From Pedobacter sandarakinus (GTDB lineage Bacteria > Bacteroidota > Bacteroidia > Sphingobacteriales > Sphingobacteriaceae): DNA of 64,000 bases. How positions within the stretch are numbered: the first letter of the stretch is position 1; each line of letters starts with the position of its first letter. Positions 8,995 through 17,705 of this stretch are shown in pieces. Position numbers and translations under genes: made by a program. The stretch is taken from contig NZ_JAPIVG010000008.1 in NCBI RefSeq assembly GCF_026240095.1, positions 1-64,000 on the forward strand, written 5' to 3'. A model generated the notes under the pieces. That model was not told the origin of the DNA, searched no databases, and saw nothing but the letters and a program-made list of their open reading frames with translations.

Positions 8995-9981
8995 ATGAGA
9001 GAAATCCAATTTAGAGAAGCACTACGCGAAGCCATGAGCGAAGAAATGCGCAAAGATGACCGCGTTTTTTTATTAGGTGAAGAAGTAGCAGAATATAACG
9101 GAGCGTACAAAGTTAGTCAGGGCATGCTTGAAGAATTTGGTGCGAAACGCATTATTGATACCCCAATTGCCGAGTTAGGTTTCGCAGGCATCGCAACTGG
9201 AGCTGCAACAGCTGGCCTTATTCCAATTGTAGAGTTCATGACATTTAACTTCTCATTAGTAGCCATCGATCAAATAATCAATGGTGCTGCTAAAATTTTA
9301 TCAATGAGCGGTGGTCAGTTCTCATGCCCAATGGTTTTCCGTGGACCAACAGGTAATGCTGGTCAGCTTGGTGCACAACACTCTCAGAACTTCGAAAACT
9401 GGTATGCAAACACACCAGGATTAAAAGTCGTTGTTCCATCAACACCATACGATGCTAAAGGTCTATTAAAGCAAGCCATTATCGATCCAGACCCAGTAAT
9501 TTTTATGGAATCTGAAGTAATGTACGGCGATAAAGGCGATGTTCCTGCAGAAGAATATTACATCGAATTTGGTAAAGCAAACGTAACTAAACAAGGTACC
9601 GATGTAACAATCGTAACTTTCGGTAAAATGTTAACCCGCGTAGTTAATCCAGCCGTAGAAGAATTAACAAAAGAAGGCATCAATGCAGAAGTAATCGATT
9701 TACGTACTGTTCGCCCTATTGATTATGCAACCATTATCGAATCAGTTAAAAAAACCAACAGATTAGTAGTAGTTGAAGAAGCATGGCCGTTGGCTTCACT
9801 TTCTGGCGAAATTGCTTTTATGGTTCAAAAACAGGCATTTGATTACCTAGATGCACCAGTATTACGTATTACTTGTGCAGACGTACCACTTCCATACTCA
9901 CCAACGTTAATCGCTGCAAGCTTACCGAATGCAGAAAAAGTTGTTAAAGCAGTTAAAGAAGTAATGTACGCAACAAAATAA
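8995..9981 (+). CDS. pdhB: Pyruvate dehydrogenase E1 component, beta subunit
   Basis: 328-aa transketolase-like subunit of the E1 enzyme. With the alpha subunit and thiamine diphosphate it decarboxylates pyruvate and transfers the acetyl group to E2 lipoamide. Diagnostic stretches are the N-terminal REIQFREALREAMSEEM, DTPIAELGFAGIATGAA, QLGAQHSQNFENWYANTPG and the C-terminal DVPLPYSPTLIAASLPN. The ATG at 8995 is chosen because the in-frame TTG at 8971 lies inside the promoter and the family begins at MREIQFREAL. Gene for the alpha subunit and E2 are not adjacent here, so the complex is encoded at more than one locus. A strong intrinsic terminator follows, so it is monocistronic. Confidence 0.95.
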   Translation: MREIQFREALREAMSEEMRKDDRVFLLGEEVAEYNGAYKVSQGMLEEFGAKRIIDTPIAELGFAGIATGAATAGLIPIVEFMTFNFSLVAIDQIINGAAKILSMSGGQFSCPMVFRGPTGNAGQLGAQHSQNFENWYANTPGLKVVVPSTPYDAKGLLKQAIIDPDPVIFMESEVMYGDKGDVPAEEYYIEFGKANVTKQGTDVTIVTFGKMLTRVVNPAVEELTKEGINAEVIDLRTVRPIDYATIIESVKKTNRLVVVEEAWPLASLSGEIAFMVQKQAFDYLDAPVLRITCADVPLPYSPTLIAASLPNAEKVVKAVKEVMYATK

Positions 9982-10005
9982 CAGCAAAAATTTATTATGA
10001 TATTT

Positions 10006-10038
10006 AATCCTCCAAATCAAATTTGGGGGATTTTTTTT
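10006..10038 (+). terminator. Intrinsic terminator of pdhB
   Basis: Stem AATCCTCCAAAT (10006-10017) with ATTTGGGGGATT (10021-10032), one G-U pair and a CAA loop, followed by a run of T. It starts 24 nt after the pdhB stop. Confidence 0.85.
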
Positions 10039-10044
10039 GTTTTT

Positions 10045-10138
10045 TTTGGAAAGCAATGTTCGGCAATACTTCGGTTGTGAAAGCCCCGCTATCCATTAAT
10101 CCGATGAAAAATCGGAATCATTCCTATCGGGTTTATTA
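10045..10138 (-). repeat. Dispersed ~100-bp repeat, copy 1
   Basis: Begins TTTGGAAAGCAATG, contains AGCCCCGCT and ends CTATCGGGTTTATT. Similar edges and core occur at six further intergenic sites: 18911, 19745, 27726, 30793, 35777 and 60990. Minus orientation is assigned relative to the ACCCGAT...GCGGGGCTG...TTTCC reading. No protein is encoded. Confidence 0.6.
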
Positions 10139-10229
10139 CACTAAAAACAATGCATTAAACCTTGCAGACCTATACTTCAGCATATCAAAAATCAGTAAGT
10201 TTTCGTAATTTCAAGTAAAAATTCTAGAA

Positions 10230-10586
10230 ATGAACGCGGAAAATCCAGGTACTATCGACGAATACATTGCGCTTTTCCCTTCAGAAACGCAAAATGTTTT
10301 ACAAGAAATTCGCACCACTATTCGCCAGGCAATACCTCAGGCAACAGAAGTAATCAGTTACAAAATGCCGGCTTTTAAACAAAATAAAGTATTGGTTTAT
10401 TTTGCAGCATATCAAAAACATATTGGCTTCTACCCTACTAATTCAGGCATCGAAGCCTTCAAACATGAATTTGGCAACCTAAAGTGGAGCAAAGGAGCGG
10501 TACAATTCCCACTGAATAAACCTTTACCAAAAGATTTGATTGCTAGAATAACAAAATTCAGGGCCGAGAGCGAAAGTAAGGCATAG
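10230..10586 (+). CDS. DUF1801 domain-containing protein (YdhG-like)
   Basis: 118-aa small cytoplasmic protein of the DUF1801 family, whose members are annotated as putative iron chaperones with a frataxin-like fold. Family hallmarks are TIDEYIALFP near the N-terminus, VISYKMPAFK at about 42-51, YFAAYQKHIGFYP and the C-terminal GAVQFPLNKPLPKDLI. It has no signal peptide or membrane segment. It stands alone between two well-separated genes. The molecular role of the family is not firmly established, so the iron link should be treated as an annotation convention. Confidence 0.85.
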   Translation: MNAENPGTIDEYIALFPSETQNVLQEIRTTIRQAIPQATEVISYKMPAFKQNKVLVYFAAYQKHIGFYPTNSGIEAFKHEFGNLKWSKGAVQFPLNKPLPKDLIARITKFRAESESKA

Positions 10587-10734
10587 CACCGTCTAAAAAT
10601 GTCTGTAACTATAAACCCATGCAACGAAAACAAATCGCATTGAAAATGTTACACTTCTTTTGATGTGCGCCTAAAATATCGTAAGTTTAAAGTTTTTTAA
10701 GAGGCTGCTTTTAAAAGATTTTTCAAACCTTACA

Positions 10735-13626
10735 ATGTTACGCGTAGATAGCTCTAAACCTTGCAAAATTGTATACTCATTGTGCAAACACGAGTACTTA
10801 GGCTATTTAATTGAACCACATATTGTTCAGCTAAATCCGCAGGGCGATTTCTCTTTTACCTATCAGCGCATTTTTACCCATACCGCCGCAGAATTTAAAA
10901 ACTGCCTAACCGATATAGATTCCAAACTCATTAAAATTTTAGATGATATTGAACAAGATGCGGTAATTAAAAAATATTATAAAAAACTCATCAGGCCAAC
11001 GGAGTTCTTCACCAAAATTTTCGATGATAAGTTTTACAATACTGTTCGTCCGAAGATAGAAAAGAAACTAGCTGAAGCCTTAGAGTTGCTCAAAATACAA
11101 AACGAGCTTTACATTATGGATAAAGATGGTTGGCCAGTAGAGCGCAAAATTGAGCTTGCCGCCGAACCTGCATCTATACTGTTTCATTTCCGCAGAAACG
11201 AAACAGAAACACGCTACTTCCCTACTATCAAATATCAAAACTTGCGCATCGAGTTTATGTTCAAGGAAGCGCAAATCATCAGTAATAAACCAGCATGGCT
11301 GTTGTTGAACGATGTGCTATACTTTTTTGATCAAGATGTAGAAGGCAAGAAATTGCAGCCTTTTTTAGCAAAGCGATATATTGCAATTCCAAAATCTACC
11401 GAAACTACCTATTTCGAGAAATTTGTTGCCCCCTTAATAGAAAAGCACCATGTTTATGCAGAGGGTTTCGAAATTAGAACTGAACAATATGATGCCATCC
11501 CCATAATCAAAGTCTTATACGTAGATGGTGGCATATCTCAAATTCAGCTCTATTTTAAATATGGAGAATACCAATTTCCGATAGAAAATGCACACAAGGT
11601 TACTGTGAGATTGGAGAAAACGGACGACAATTACATTTTTCACCGCATTAAACGTTCTGCAGAGTGGGAGAAAAAACAGTTTAACCTTTTACTTTCTTTG
11701 GGTCTCAAAAAAGCTAGCGCACTCTTTAGCAATTTGGAGGTAATCAATACTGAAGAGAATCAGAGCTATGCCGCTATCAATTGGGTTAATGAGCATATCG
11801 AGATCCTAGAGGCAGCAGGTTTCGAAATAGAACAGGCCACCGGCCAAAAGCGCTTCGTTTTTGGCGCCAATAAAATTGATTTAGAGGTTAAAGAAGGTAA
11901 CGATTGGTTCGATATTAATGCGGTAGTCTGGTTTGGCAAATATCAAATTCCTTTTCTTTCCTTAAAGCAACACATATTACATAAAAAGCGGGAATTTTTA
12001 CTTCCTGATGGGGAGGTGGCCATCATCCCAGACAAATGGTTTACCCAATATGGAAGCCTGTTTAGCCTTGCAGATACGGGCACAAGCCTAAAGCTCAAGA
12101 AACACCATATTGGTTTGCTAAATGATTTGGCTGAAGATAGCCTGGCAAATGTTACGCTAGAACGCAAACTTCAGCGCTTATCAGATTTTGAAGACATTGC
12201 CGATACGCAAATGCCCTTAAATTTTAAAGGTAGCCTTCGCGATTACCAGAAAGCAGGCTACAATTGGTTCAGCTTTTTACGTGAATATAATTTTGGCGGT
12301 TGCCTGGCAGATGATATGGGTTTGGGTAAAACCATACAAACGCTGGCCATGCTACAAAAGGTTAAGGAAGACCATCAGTTGTTGGGTACGCCAAGTACTT
12401 CCCTCATCATCATGCCCACCTCATTAATTTATAATTGGTTAACAGAAGCTAAAAAGTTTACACCGAAACTAAAAATACATGCACATACCGGGAGCAATAG
12501 AAATAAAAATGTAGCTAATTTTGCTAACTACGACATTGTTATTACCACATATGGCGTTACACGTGTGGATGTAGAAGAGTTTAAATCTTTCTACTTTAAC
12601 TATGTTATTTTGGATGAAAGCCAGAATATCAAAAACCCTGCTTCAAAATCTTTTAAGGCAGTAAGAAGCCTCAAATCCAGGCACCGCCTTATACTAAGCG
12701 GAACACCAGTAGAAAATTCCGTTAGCGATCTTTGGTCGCAATTAACATTTTTAAACCCTGGTTTATTGGGTACGCAAGCTTTTTTTTATGATGAATATGT
12801 TCAAGCGATCGAGAAGAAAAAAGATGAGGAAAAAGCACGCAAGCTTCAATCGATTATAAAGCCCTTTGTACTTCGCAGAACCAAAGAACAGGTTGCTGCA
12901 GAATTACCTCCAAAAACAGAGCAGGTAATTTATTGCGACATGAGCGAAGACCAGGCCGCATATTACGAAAAGACCAAATCCGCTTATCGCAATGATTTAT
13001 TGCAAAGCATGGACGATGGCACATTTGCCCAAAAGCAAGTACAACTTTTACAAGGGTTAACAGCGCTGCGGCAGTTGGCTAACCATCCGGTGATGATTGA
13101 CGCAGAGTACGGTTCAGATTCCGGTAAATTCGAAAATGTAATTCACACCTTAGATAACGTGCTCAAAGGCGGGCATAAAGTGCTGGTTTTTTCACAGTTT
13201 GTAAAACATCTCGATATCTTCAAGAAACACTTTGAGGCAGAGCAGATTCCATTTGCCTATCTGGATGGTGCTACTCGAAACAGAGGAGAAATTGTAGCAG
13301 AATTTCAGCAGAATACCAATCTGAAAGTGTTCCTGATATCTATCAAGGCTGGTGGAGTAGGTTTAAACCTCACCCAGGCCGATTATGTATTTATACTAGA
13401 CCCATGGTGGAACCCTGCAGTAGAGCAGCAAGCCATTGATAGAACCCACCGAATTGGACAAGATAAAAAGGTTTTTATCTACAAGTTTATAGCAAAAGAT
13501 ACTGTAGAGGAGAAAATTCTAGCCCTCCAAAATCGCAAAAAATCGCTGGCAAATTCCTTAATTACTACAGAAGAGAGTTTTTTCAAATCTTTAAGTAAAG
13601 ATGATATTCGGGATATTTTGAAATAG
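10735..13626 (+). CDS. SNF2-family (SWI2/SNF2) ATPase/helicase
   Basis: 963-aa double-stranded-DNA translocase of superfamily 2. The N-terminal ~490 residues show no recognised motif. The ATPase core begins near LRDYQKAGYNWFSFL. Walker A is DDMGLGKT (about 526-533) and motif II is DESQN (627-631). The C-terminal lobe has LVFSQFVKHLDIF, AGGVGLNLTQADYVF and the motif VI signature DRTHRIGQ (902-909). Family members remodel protein-DNA complexes, for example displacing RNA polymerase. Many Bacteroidetes carry such a stand-alone housekeeping SNF2 protein. No methylase, nuclease or defence partner adjoins it, so a defence role is not supported. Its exact target is unknown. Confidence 0.9.
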   Translation: MLRVDSSKPCKIVYSLCKHEYLGYLIEPHIVQLNPQGDFSFTYQRIFTHTAAEFKNCLTDIDSKLIKILDDIEQDAVIKKYYKKLIRPTEFFTKIFDDKFYNTVRPKIEKKLAEALELLKIQNELYIMDKDGWPVERKIELAAEPASILFHFRRNETETRYFPTIKYQNLRIEFMFKEAQIISNKPAWLLLNDVLYFFDQDVEGKKLQPFLAKRYIAIPKSTETTYFEKFVAPLIEKHHVYAEGFEIRTEQYDAIPIIKVLYVDGGISQIQLYFKYGEYQFPIENAHKVTVRLEKTDDNYIFHRIKRSAEWEKKQFNLLLSLGLKKASALFSNLEVINTEENQSYAAINWVNEHIEILEAAGFEIEQATGQKRFVFGANKIDLEVKEGNDWFDINAVVWFGKYQIPFLSLKQHILHKKREFLLPDGEVAIIPDKWFTQYGSLFSLADTGTSLKLKKHHIGLLNDLAEDSLANVTLERKLQRLSDFEDIADTQMPLNFKGSLRDYQKAGYNWFSFLREYNFGGCLADDMGLGKTIQTLAMLQKVKEDHQLLGTPSTSLIIMPTSLIYNWLTEAKKFTPKLKIHAHTGSNRNKNVANFANYDIVITTYGVTRVDVEEFKSFYFNYVILDESQNIKNPASKSFKAVRSLKSRHRLILSGTPVENSVSDLWSQLTFLNPGLLGTQAFFYDEYVQAIEKKKDEEKARKLQSIIKPFVLRRTKEQVAAELPPKTEQVIYCDMSEDQAAYYEKTKSAYRNDLLQSMDDGTFAQKQVQLLQGLTALRQLANHPVMIDAEYGSDSGKFENVIHTLDNVLKGGHKVLVFSQFVKHLDIFKKHFEAEQIPFAYLDGATRNRGEIVAEFQQNTNLKVFLISIKAGGVGLNLTQADYVFILDPWWNPAVEQQAIDRTHRIGQDKKVFIYKFIAKDTVEEKILALQNRKKSLANSLITTEESFFKSLSKDDIRDILK

Positions 13627-13708
13627 CTGCTTAGTTCTCGTTTATTGCAAACATTTAAAAACTGTAATAGATAGAATTTGTTAAAAGGTAGTATTAAATA
13701 TAGCTATC

Positions 13709-14020
13709 ATGACAAACGACAATTTCAATATCGCAATTACCAACGTTAAAGAAGCCTGGAAATATCCAGAGTTATTCGAAAATGTTTCCAGATCAGAGCG
13801 TGTACTTTCTGGTGCCGTTGGCGGTTATCTGCTTTTTAAGGGCATTACCAGTTTATTTTCACATCCAGTTATGGGCCTAACAGGCGCTGCCATTGGTGCC
13901 GGTTTATTGTATCGCGGCCTTACTGGTTACTGCCCGGTTAAAGACATTGCGGCACAGGAAAAACTAGAAAGCGAGGAACTAATAATCACCGATTCCAATT
14001 TACTTGAAGATTTGGCGTAA
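13709..14020 (+). CDS. DUF2892 (YgaP-like) small membrane protein
   Basis: 103 aa. Residues about 27-77 match the DUF2892/YgaP transmembrane domain: NVSRSERVLSGAVGGYLLF, then a second hydrophobic segment AAIGAGLLYRGLTGYCPV. Two membrane-spanning helices around a short loop are expected. In other proteins this domain anchors rhodanese modules, but no rhodanese is fused or adjacent here. The acidic C-terminal tail is not conserved in the family as I know it. Function unknown. Confidence 0.75.
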   Translation: MTNDNFNIAITNVKEAWKYPELFENVSRSERVLSGAVGGYLLFKGITSLFSHPVMGLTGAAIGAGLLYRGLTGYCPVKDIAAQEKLESEELIITDSNLLEDLA

Positions 14021-14085
14021 TAAATTGAATACCAAATTTCCATTTCTTAATAAACTGGTTAACTTTAAAGTGTTAATCAATAATT

Positions 14086-14868
14086 ATGAACAAGTACGCA
14101 TTAATTTTTATTCAGGCATTATTTGGCTTTGCGGCGTTGGCGCAGGATAAAAAAACAGATCCAGCTACAGAAGCTGCAAAAACAGAAGTTTGGGAACCTG
14201 TTCCAAAAATGGTAAAACCAGGAAACTTGCCTCAAGAGGCTCCCTCTGATGCCATTATTCTTTTTAACGGCAGAAATTTAGATGCCTGGCACTCGGTAAA
14301 CAACCCGGGTAAACCTGCAGCATGGACAATTGACGATGGTTTTTTCACTGTAAAAAAAGGCACGGGAAATATCGAAACCAATAAAAAGTTCACCGACTAC
14401 CAGTTGCATATGGAGTGGAAAATTCCAACAAATATTACTGGCACCAACCAGGCCAGGGGTAACAGTGGTGTTTTTCTTGCATCAACCGGCGATGGGGATA
14501 ACGGCTATGAAATCCAGATTATGGATGCCTATAACAACCCAACCTATGTAAATGGCCAAACCGGAAGCGTGTACAAGCAAGCTATTCCTTTGGCTAATGC
14601 AAATAAAAAACCAGGCGAATGGCAGTATTACGACATTATTTGGAATGCGCCACGATTTAATGAAGATGGTACGGTAGCAAGCCCCGCAAACGTAACGGTG
14701 TTTTTAAATGGTGTCTTACTTCAAAACCACTTTGTATTAAAAGGCGAAACCAGGTGGATTGGTGCACCAGAATATAAGAAGCACGGCCCATCAGCTATCA
14801 AACTGCAAGACCACGGAGACCCTAGTCCGCCGATAAGTTTTAGAAACATTTGGGTAAGAGAACTTTAA
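14086..14868 (+). CDS. Secreted DUF1080 (3-keto-disaccharide hydrolase-like) protein
   Basis: 260 aa with an N-terminal signal peptide (hydrophobic segment to about ALAQ, residue 20), exported to the periplasm or surface. The rest is one DUF1080 domain: ILFNGRNLDAWH, the GNSGVFLAS segment, YEIQIMDAYNNPTYVNGQTG and the C-terminal PISFRNIWVREL. The fold is a concanavalin-like beta-sandwich, and some members cleave 3-keto-glycosides. No sugar oxidoreductase or transporter adjoins it, so the substrate cannot be named. An intrinsic terminator follows 10 nt after the stop, consistent with a single-gene unit. Confidence 0.85.
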   Translation: MNKYALIFIQALFGFAALAQDKKTDPATEAAKTEVWEPVPKMVKPGNLPQEAPSDAIILFNGRNLDAWHSVNNPGKPAAWTIDDGFFTVKKGTGNIETNKKFTDYQLHMEWKIPTNITGTNQARGNSGVFLASTGDGDNGYEIQIMDAYNNPTYVNGQTGSVYKQAIPLANANKKPGEWQYYDIIWNAPRFNEDGTVASPANVTVFLNGVLLQNHFVLKGETRWIGAPEYKKHGPSAIKLQDHGDPSPPISFRNIWVREL

Positions 14869-14878
14869 ACAATCAAAG

Positions 14879-14907
14879 CCTGCAAACATAAATTTGCAGG
14901 TTTTTTG
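14879..14907 (+). terminator. Intrinsic terminator after the DUF1080 gene
   Basis: CCTGCAAA (14879-14886) pairs with TTTGCAGG (14893-14900) around a 6-nt loop, followed by TTTTTTG. Confidence 0.85.
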
Positions 14908-14948
14908 TTTATTCGATTTTTTGGTTGATAATTGTGAAAAAAAATCAC

Positions 14949-15536
14949 ATGAATAAAGGTCGTTTAGAAGCTTTCAGTGATGGCGTAATTGCCATTATCA
15001 TTACCATCATGGTGCTCGAAATAAAGGTGCCAGAAGGTGAGCACCTCACCACACTTAAGCCGCTCCTGCCAAAATTTATCAGTTATTTGTTAAGCTTTGT
15101 TTATGTAGGCATCTATTGGAACAATCACCATCACCTATTACATGCGGTTAAAAAAGTAAGCGGTCGCATGCTGTGGGCAAATCTTAACTTCCTCTTTTGG
15201 CTTTCTCTATTTCCCGTTGCAGCCGGGTGGATGGGCGAAAACCATTTTGCGCTTTGGCCGGTTGTGGTATATGGTGTAGTGCTTTTCCTTGCCGCCGTTG
15301 CGTACACGATTTTAGTTATTGTTTTAAAAAAAACCGACGGAGAAGATTCTATTGTGATGCATGCCATTGGGAACGACAGTAAAGGAAAAATCTCACTCAC
15401 TTTTTATGTTTTGGGTGTGGGCTTAAGCTTTGTGGTGCCGTGGCTCGGCGTTTTAATGTACACGATTGTAGCCTGTATCTGGTTTATTCCCGATAGAAGA
15501 ATAGAAAAAGCAATGAGAGAAGAAGGTCTTTTATAA
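14949..15536 (+). CDS. TMEM175-family (DUF1211) potassium channel-like membrane protein
   Basis: 195-aa polytopic membrane protein with about six hydrophobic segments. The first helix carries the family signature RLEAFSDGVIAIIITIMVLE, in which FSD is the hallmark of TMEM175 proteins; known bacterial members are tetrameric potassium channels. WNNHHHLLHAV and FWLSLFPVAAGWMGE are also typical. ATG at 14949 is preferred over an upstream in-frame TTG at 14925 because the family begins with the R-L-E-A-F helix close to the N-terminus. Its 3' end lies 2 nt from the convergent aat stop. The ion selectivity is a family inference. Confidence 0.85.
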   Translation: MNKGRLEAFSDGVIAIIITIMVLEIKVPEGEHLTTLKPLLPKFISYLLSFVYVGIYWNNHHHLLHAVKKVSGRMLWANLNFLFWLSLFPVAAGWMGENHFALWPVVVYGVVLFLAAVAYTILVIVLKKTDGEDSIVMHAIGNDSKGKISLTFYVLGVGLSFVVPWLGVLMYTIVACIWFIPDRRIEKAMREEGLL

Positions 15537-15538
15537 AA

Positions 15539-16171
15539 TCATTCACTTCTTAATATCTCCAGGTAGGAGCTGCTGTCCATCATTTCGGCGCCTAGGCTCA
15601 TCAAATGGTCGTTAGGCATTTGGCAATCGATTAAATCAATATCAAGCCGGCTAAGGTAAATAAGGGCGACTTTGGATGCATTGCTTACCATGCTAAACAT
15701 ACTTTCACCGCAAAAAACGCGATTGATCATCACTCCGTAAAGTCCGCCAACTAATTTTTTGTTGAGCCAAACCTCTACACTATGGGCGAAGCCAATTTCA
15801 AATAAGTTTGTATAAGCTTCCTGCATTTGGGTGGTAATCCAAGTACCATCTTGCCCTTTCCTCTTGGTATTAGCGCATTTCCGAATAACATCCTGAAAAG
15901 CAGTATCGAACGTCACTGTAAATAAATTGTCGCGTAAAAGTTTGCGCATGCTTTTGCTAATGAGTAGTTTTTCGGGATAAATTACACAGCGCTCATGGGG
16001 CGCATACCATAAAATTGGGTCACCCTCACTAAACCATGGAAAAATTCCATTTTGATAAGCAAGCAACAACCTTTGCAGGCTTAAATCACCGCCAATGGCA
16101 AGTAATCCGTCTTCGTCTGCTAAAGATGGGTTAGGAAAAACGACTTCATTATCTGGTAACTGAAAAAACAT
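15539..16171 (-). CDS. aat: Leucyl/phenylalanyl-tRNA-protein transferase
   Basis: 210-aa enzyme that adds Leu or Phe from aminoacyl-tRNA to proteins with N-terminal Arg or Lys, marking them for ClpAP degradation through ClpS. Family motifs: FPNPSLADEDGLLAIGGDL near the N-terminus, GIFPWFSEGDPILWYAPHER (about 46-65), GTWITTQMQEAYTNL, GLYGVMINRVFCGESMFS, and LIDCQMPNDHLMSLGAE near the C-terminus. Length fits the family. It is transcribed alone on the minus strand, convergent with the channel gene. Confidence 0.95.
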   Translation of the reverse strand: MFFQLPDNEVVFPNPSLADEDGLLAIGGDLSLQRLLLAYQNGIFPWFSEGDPILWYAPHERCVIYPEKLLISKSMRKLLRDNLFTVTFDTAFQDVIRKCANTKRKGQDGTWITTQMQEAYTNLFEIGFAHSVEVWLNKKLVGGLYGVMINRVFCGESMFSMVSNASKVALIYLSRLDIDLIDCQMPNDHLMSLGAEMMDSSSYLEILRSE

Positions 16172-16246
16172 ATTGCTAAAGTAAGAAACAAAACAACCAT
16201 TAAACCCTAACGTTAAATTATTGTCATACTGTTAAACCGTCCACCT

Positions 16247-17686
16247 ATGAGCGCAAAAGATAATTTCTCAAAAGTAAAGCACCTTTACAACAGAGCAGGT
16301 TTCGGCATTGCCTATCCAGACCTTACTAAAATAAGCAATAAAAATCTTGATAAAGTAGTAGAAGAGTTGTTACGGGCCCCGAAGAAAGACGATTTAATTA
16401 CGTTGGTAGATCAAACAGAATCTAAAAGGCAAATGCTGGCGCAAGCGGGGTTATATTCCAAGAAAGACCTCAGCGAAGAGGAAAAAAAAATGCGTCGCGA
16501 TATTGTACGGATGCAAAATGAGGTAAGCAGGGATCTAAATATTGCCTGGATTAGCCAGATGATAAATACCGAATCGCCGTTACGCGAAAAAATGACGCTT
16601 TTTTGGCACGGACATTTTGCCTGCAGAAGCAATAACCCAATGTACGCCCAGCAGCTCAATAATATCCAAAGAACGCATGGTTTAGGTAGCTTCAAAACGT
16701 TACTTGTAGAAGTTTCAAAATCGCCAGCCATGCTTCAATACCTAAACAACCAGCAAAACAGAAAGGGCAAACCGAATGAAAATTTTGCCAGGGAGCTGAT
16801 GGAATTATTCACCTTAGGCCGTGGAAATTACGCCGAGAACGACATCAAAGAATCGGCCAGGGCATTTACCGGATGGATGTACGACAGAGACGGATCTTTT
16901 ATCTTTCGTAAGGCGCTACATGATGATGGTACCAAAACCTTTTTCGGTAAGGTTGGCAATTTCGAGGGCGAAAATATCATCGACATTATTCTCGAAAAAC
17001 CACAAACAGCCGAGTTCATTGCTCGGAAAGCTTACAGATTCTTTGTTAATGATACCCCTAACGAAGTACATGTAAAAGAGCTGGCCAGTCATTTCTATAA
17101 CAGCAAGTACGATATCGCTGCCCTAATGCACAAGCTCCTTACGGCAGACTGGTTTTATAGCAGCGAAAATGTTGGTAACAAAATAAAATCGCCGGTTGAG
17201 TTCTTAGTTGGCCTCAGTAGAGAATTTTATGTTACCTATAATAAGCCGCAGGTGCTTATCCAATTACAAAGTAGCTTGGGTCAATATCTTTTCAACCCGC
17301 CAAATGTGGCTGGTTGGCCTGGTGGGCAAAACTGGATCGATAGTTCTTCGCTCATGCTTCGAATGCGCATCCCTTCACTAGTACTCAATGATGGCGAAAT
17401 TGACTTTAGTGGCAAGGCAGACCCTGAAGATGAGGCGGTGATTGCCCTGAGCAGAACCAATACGGCAAATGCCAATAACAATCAACCAAAATCTTACGTA
17501 AATGCCAGCGCAGATTGGCCAAAATTTTTGGCTACCCTTCCCAAAGGCCTTACGCCCCTTGCCCTCACACAATTTTTACTTCAACCTAAGTTAAACGATA
17601 AAATAACAAACATGGTGGCAGATAATAAGGGCTTACGCAGTACAGCCGTAGAAATAACCAGCATGCCCGAATATCAACTTTGCTAA
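16247..17686 (+). CDS. DUF1800 domain-containing protein
   Basis: 479 aa covering the whole DUF1800 family length. Recognisable stretches are HLYNRAGFGIAYPDL near the N-terminus, MTLFWHGHFACRSN (about 117-130), GKPNENFARELMELFTLGRG (a highly conserved block), ARAFTGWMYDR, and FNPPNVAGWPGGQNWIDSSS. There is no clear signal peptide at this start. The gene is 19 nt upstream of a DUF1501 gene, a pairing seen repeatedly in Bacteroidetes, Planctomycetes and Proteobacteria, so the two products very likely act together. The biochemical function of the pair is not established. Confidence 0.85.
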   Translation: MSAKDNFSKVKHLYNRAGFGIAYPDLTKISNKNLDKVVEELLRAPKKDDLITLVDQTESKRQMLAQAGLYSKKDLSEEEKKMRRDIVRMQNEVSRDLNIAWISQMINTESPLREKMTLFWHGHFACRSNNPMYAQQLNNIQRTHGLGSFKTLLVEVSKSPAMLQYLNNQQNRKGKPNENFARELMELFTLGRGNYAENDIKESARAFTGWMYDRDGSFIFRKALHDDGTKTFFGKVGNFEGENIIDIILEKPQTAEFIARKAYRFFVNDTPNEVHVKELASHFYNSKYDIAALMHKLLTADWFYSSENVGNKIKSPVEFLVGLSREFYVTYNKPQVLIQLQSSLGQYLFNPPNVAGWPGGQNWIDSSSLMLRMRIPSLVLNDGEIDFSGKADPEDEAVIALSRTNTANANNNQPKSYVNASADWPKFLATLPKGLTPLALTQFLLQPKLNDKITNMVADNKGLRSTAVEITSMPEYQLC

Positions 17687-17705
17687 TTCATAAACACTTA
17701 GTAAC

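Noticed and set aside
10023-10208. 61-codon frame after pdhB
   Set aside because: It begins inside the terminator and runs through the dispersed repeat at 10045-10138, with no family match.
10735-13626. SNF2 gene as part of a defence system (for example DISARM-like)
   Set aside because: No methylase, nuclease or other defence gene lies beside it; the neighbours are DUF1801 and DUF2892.
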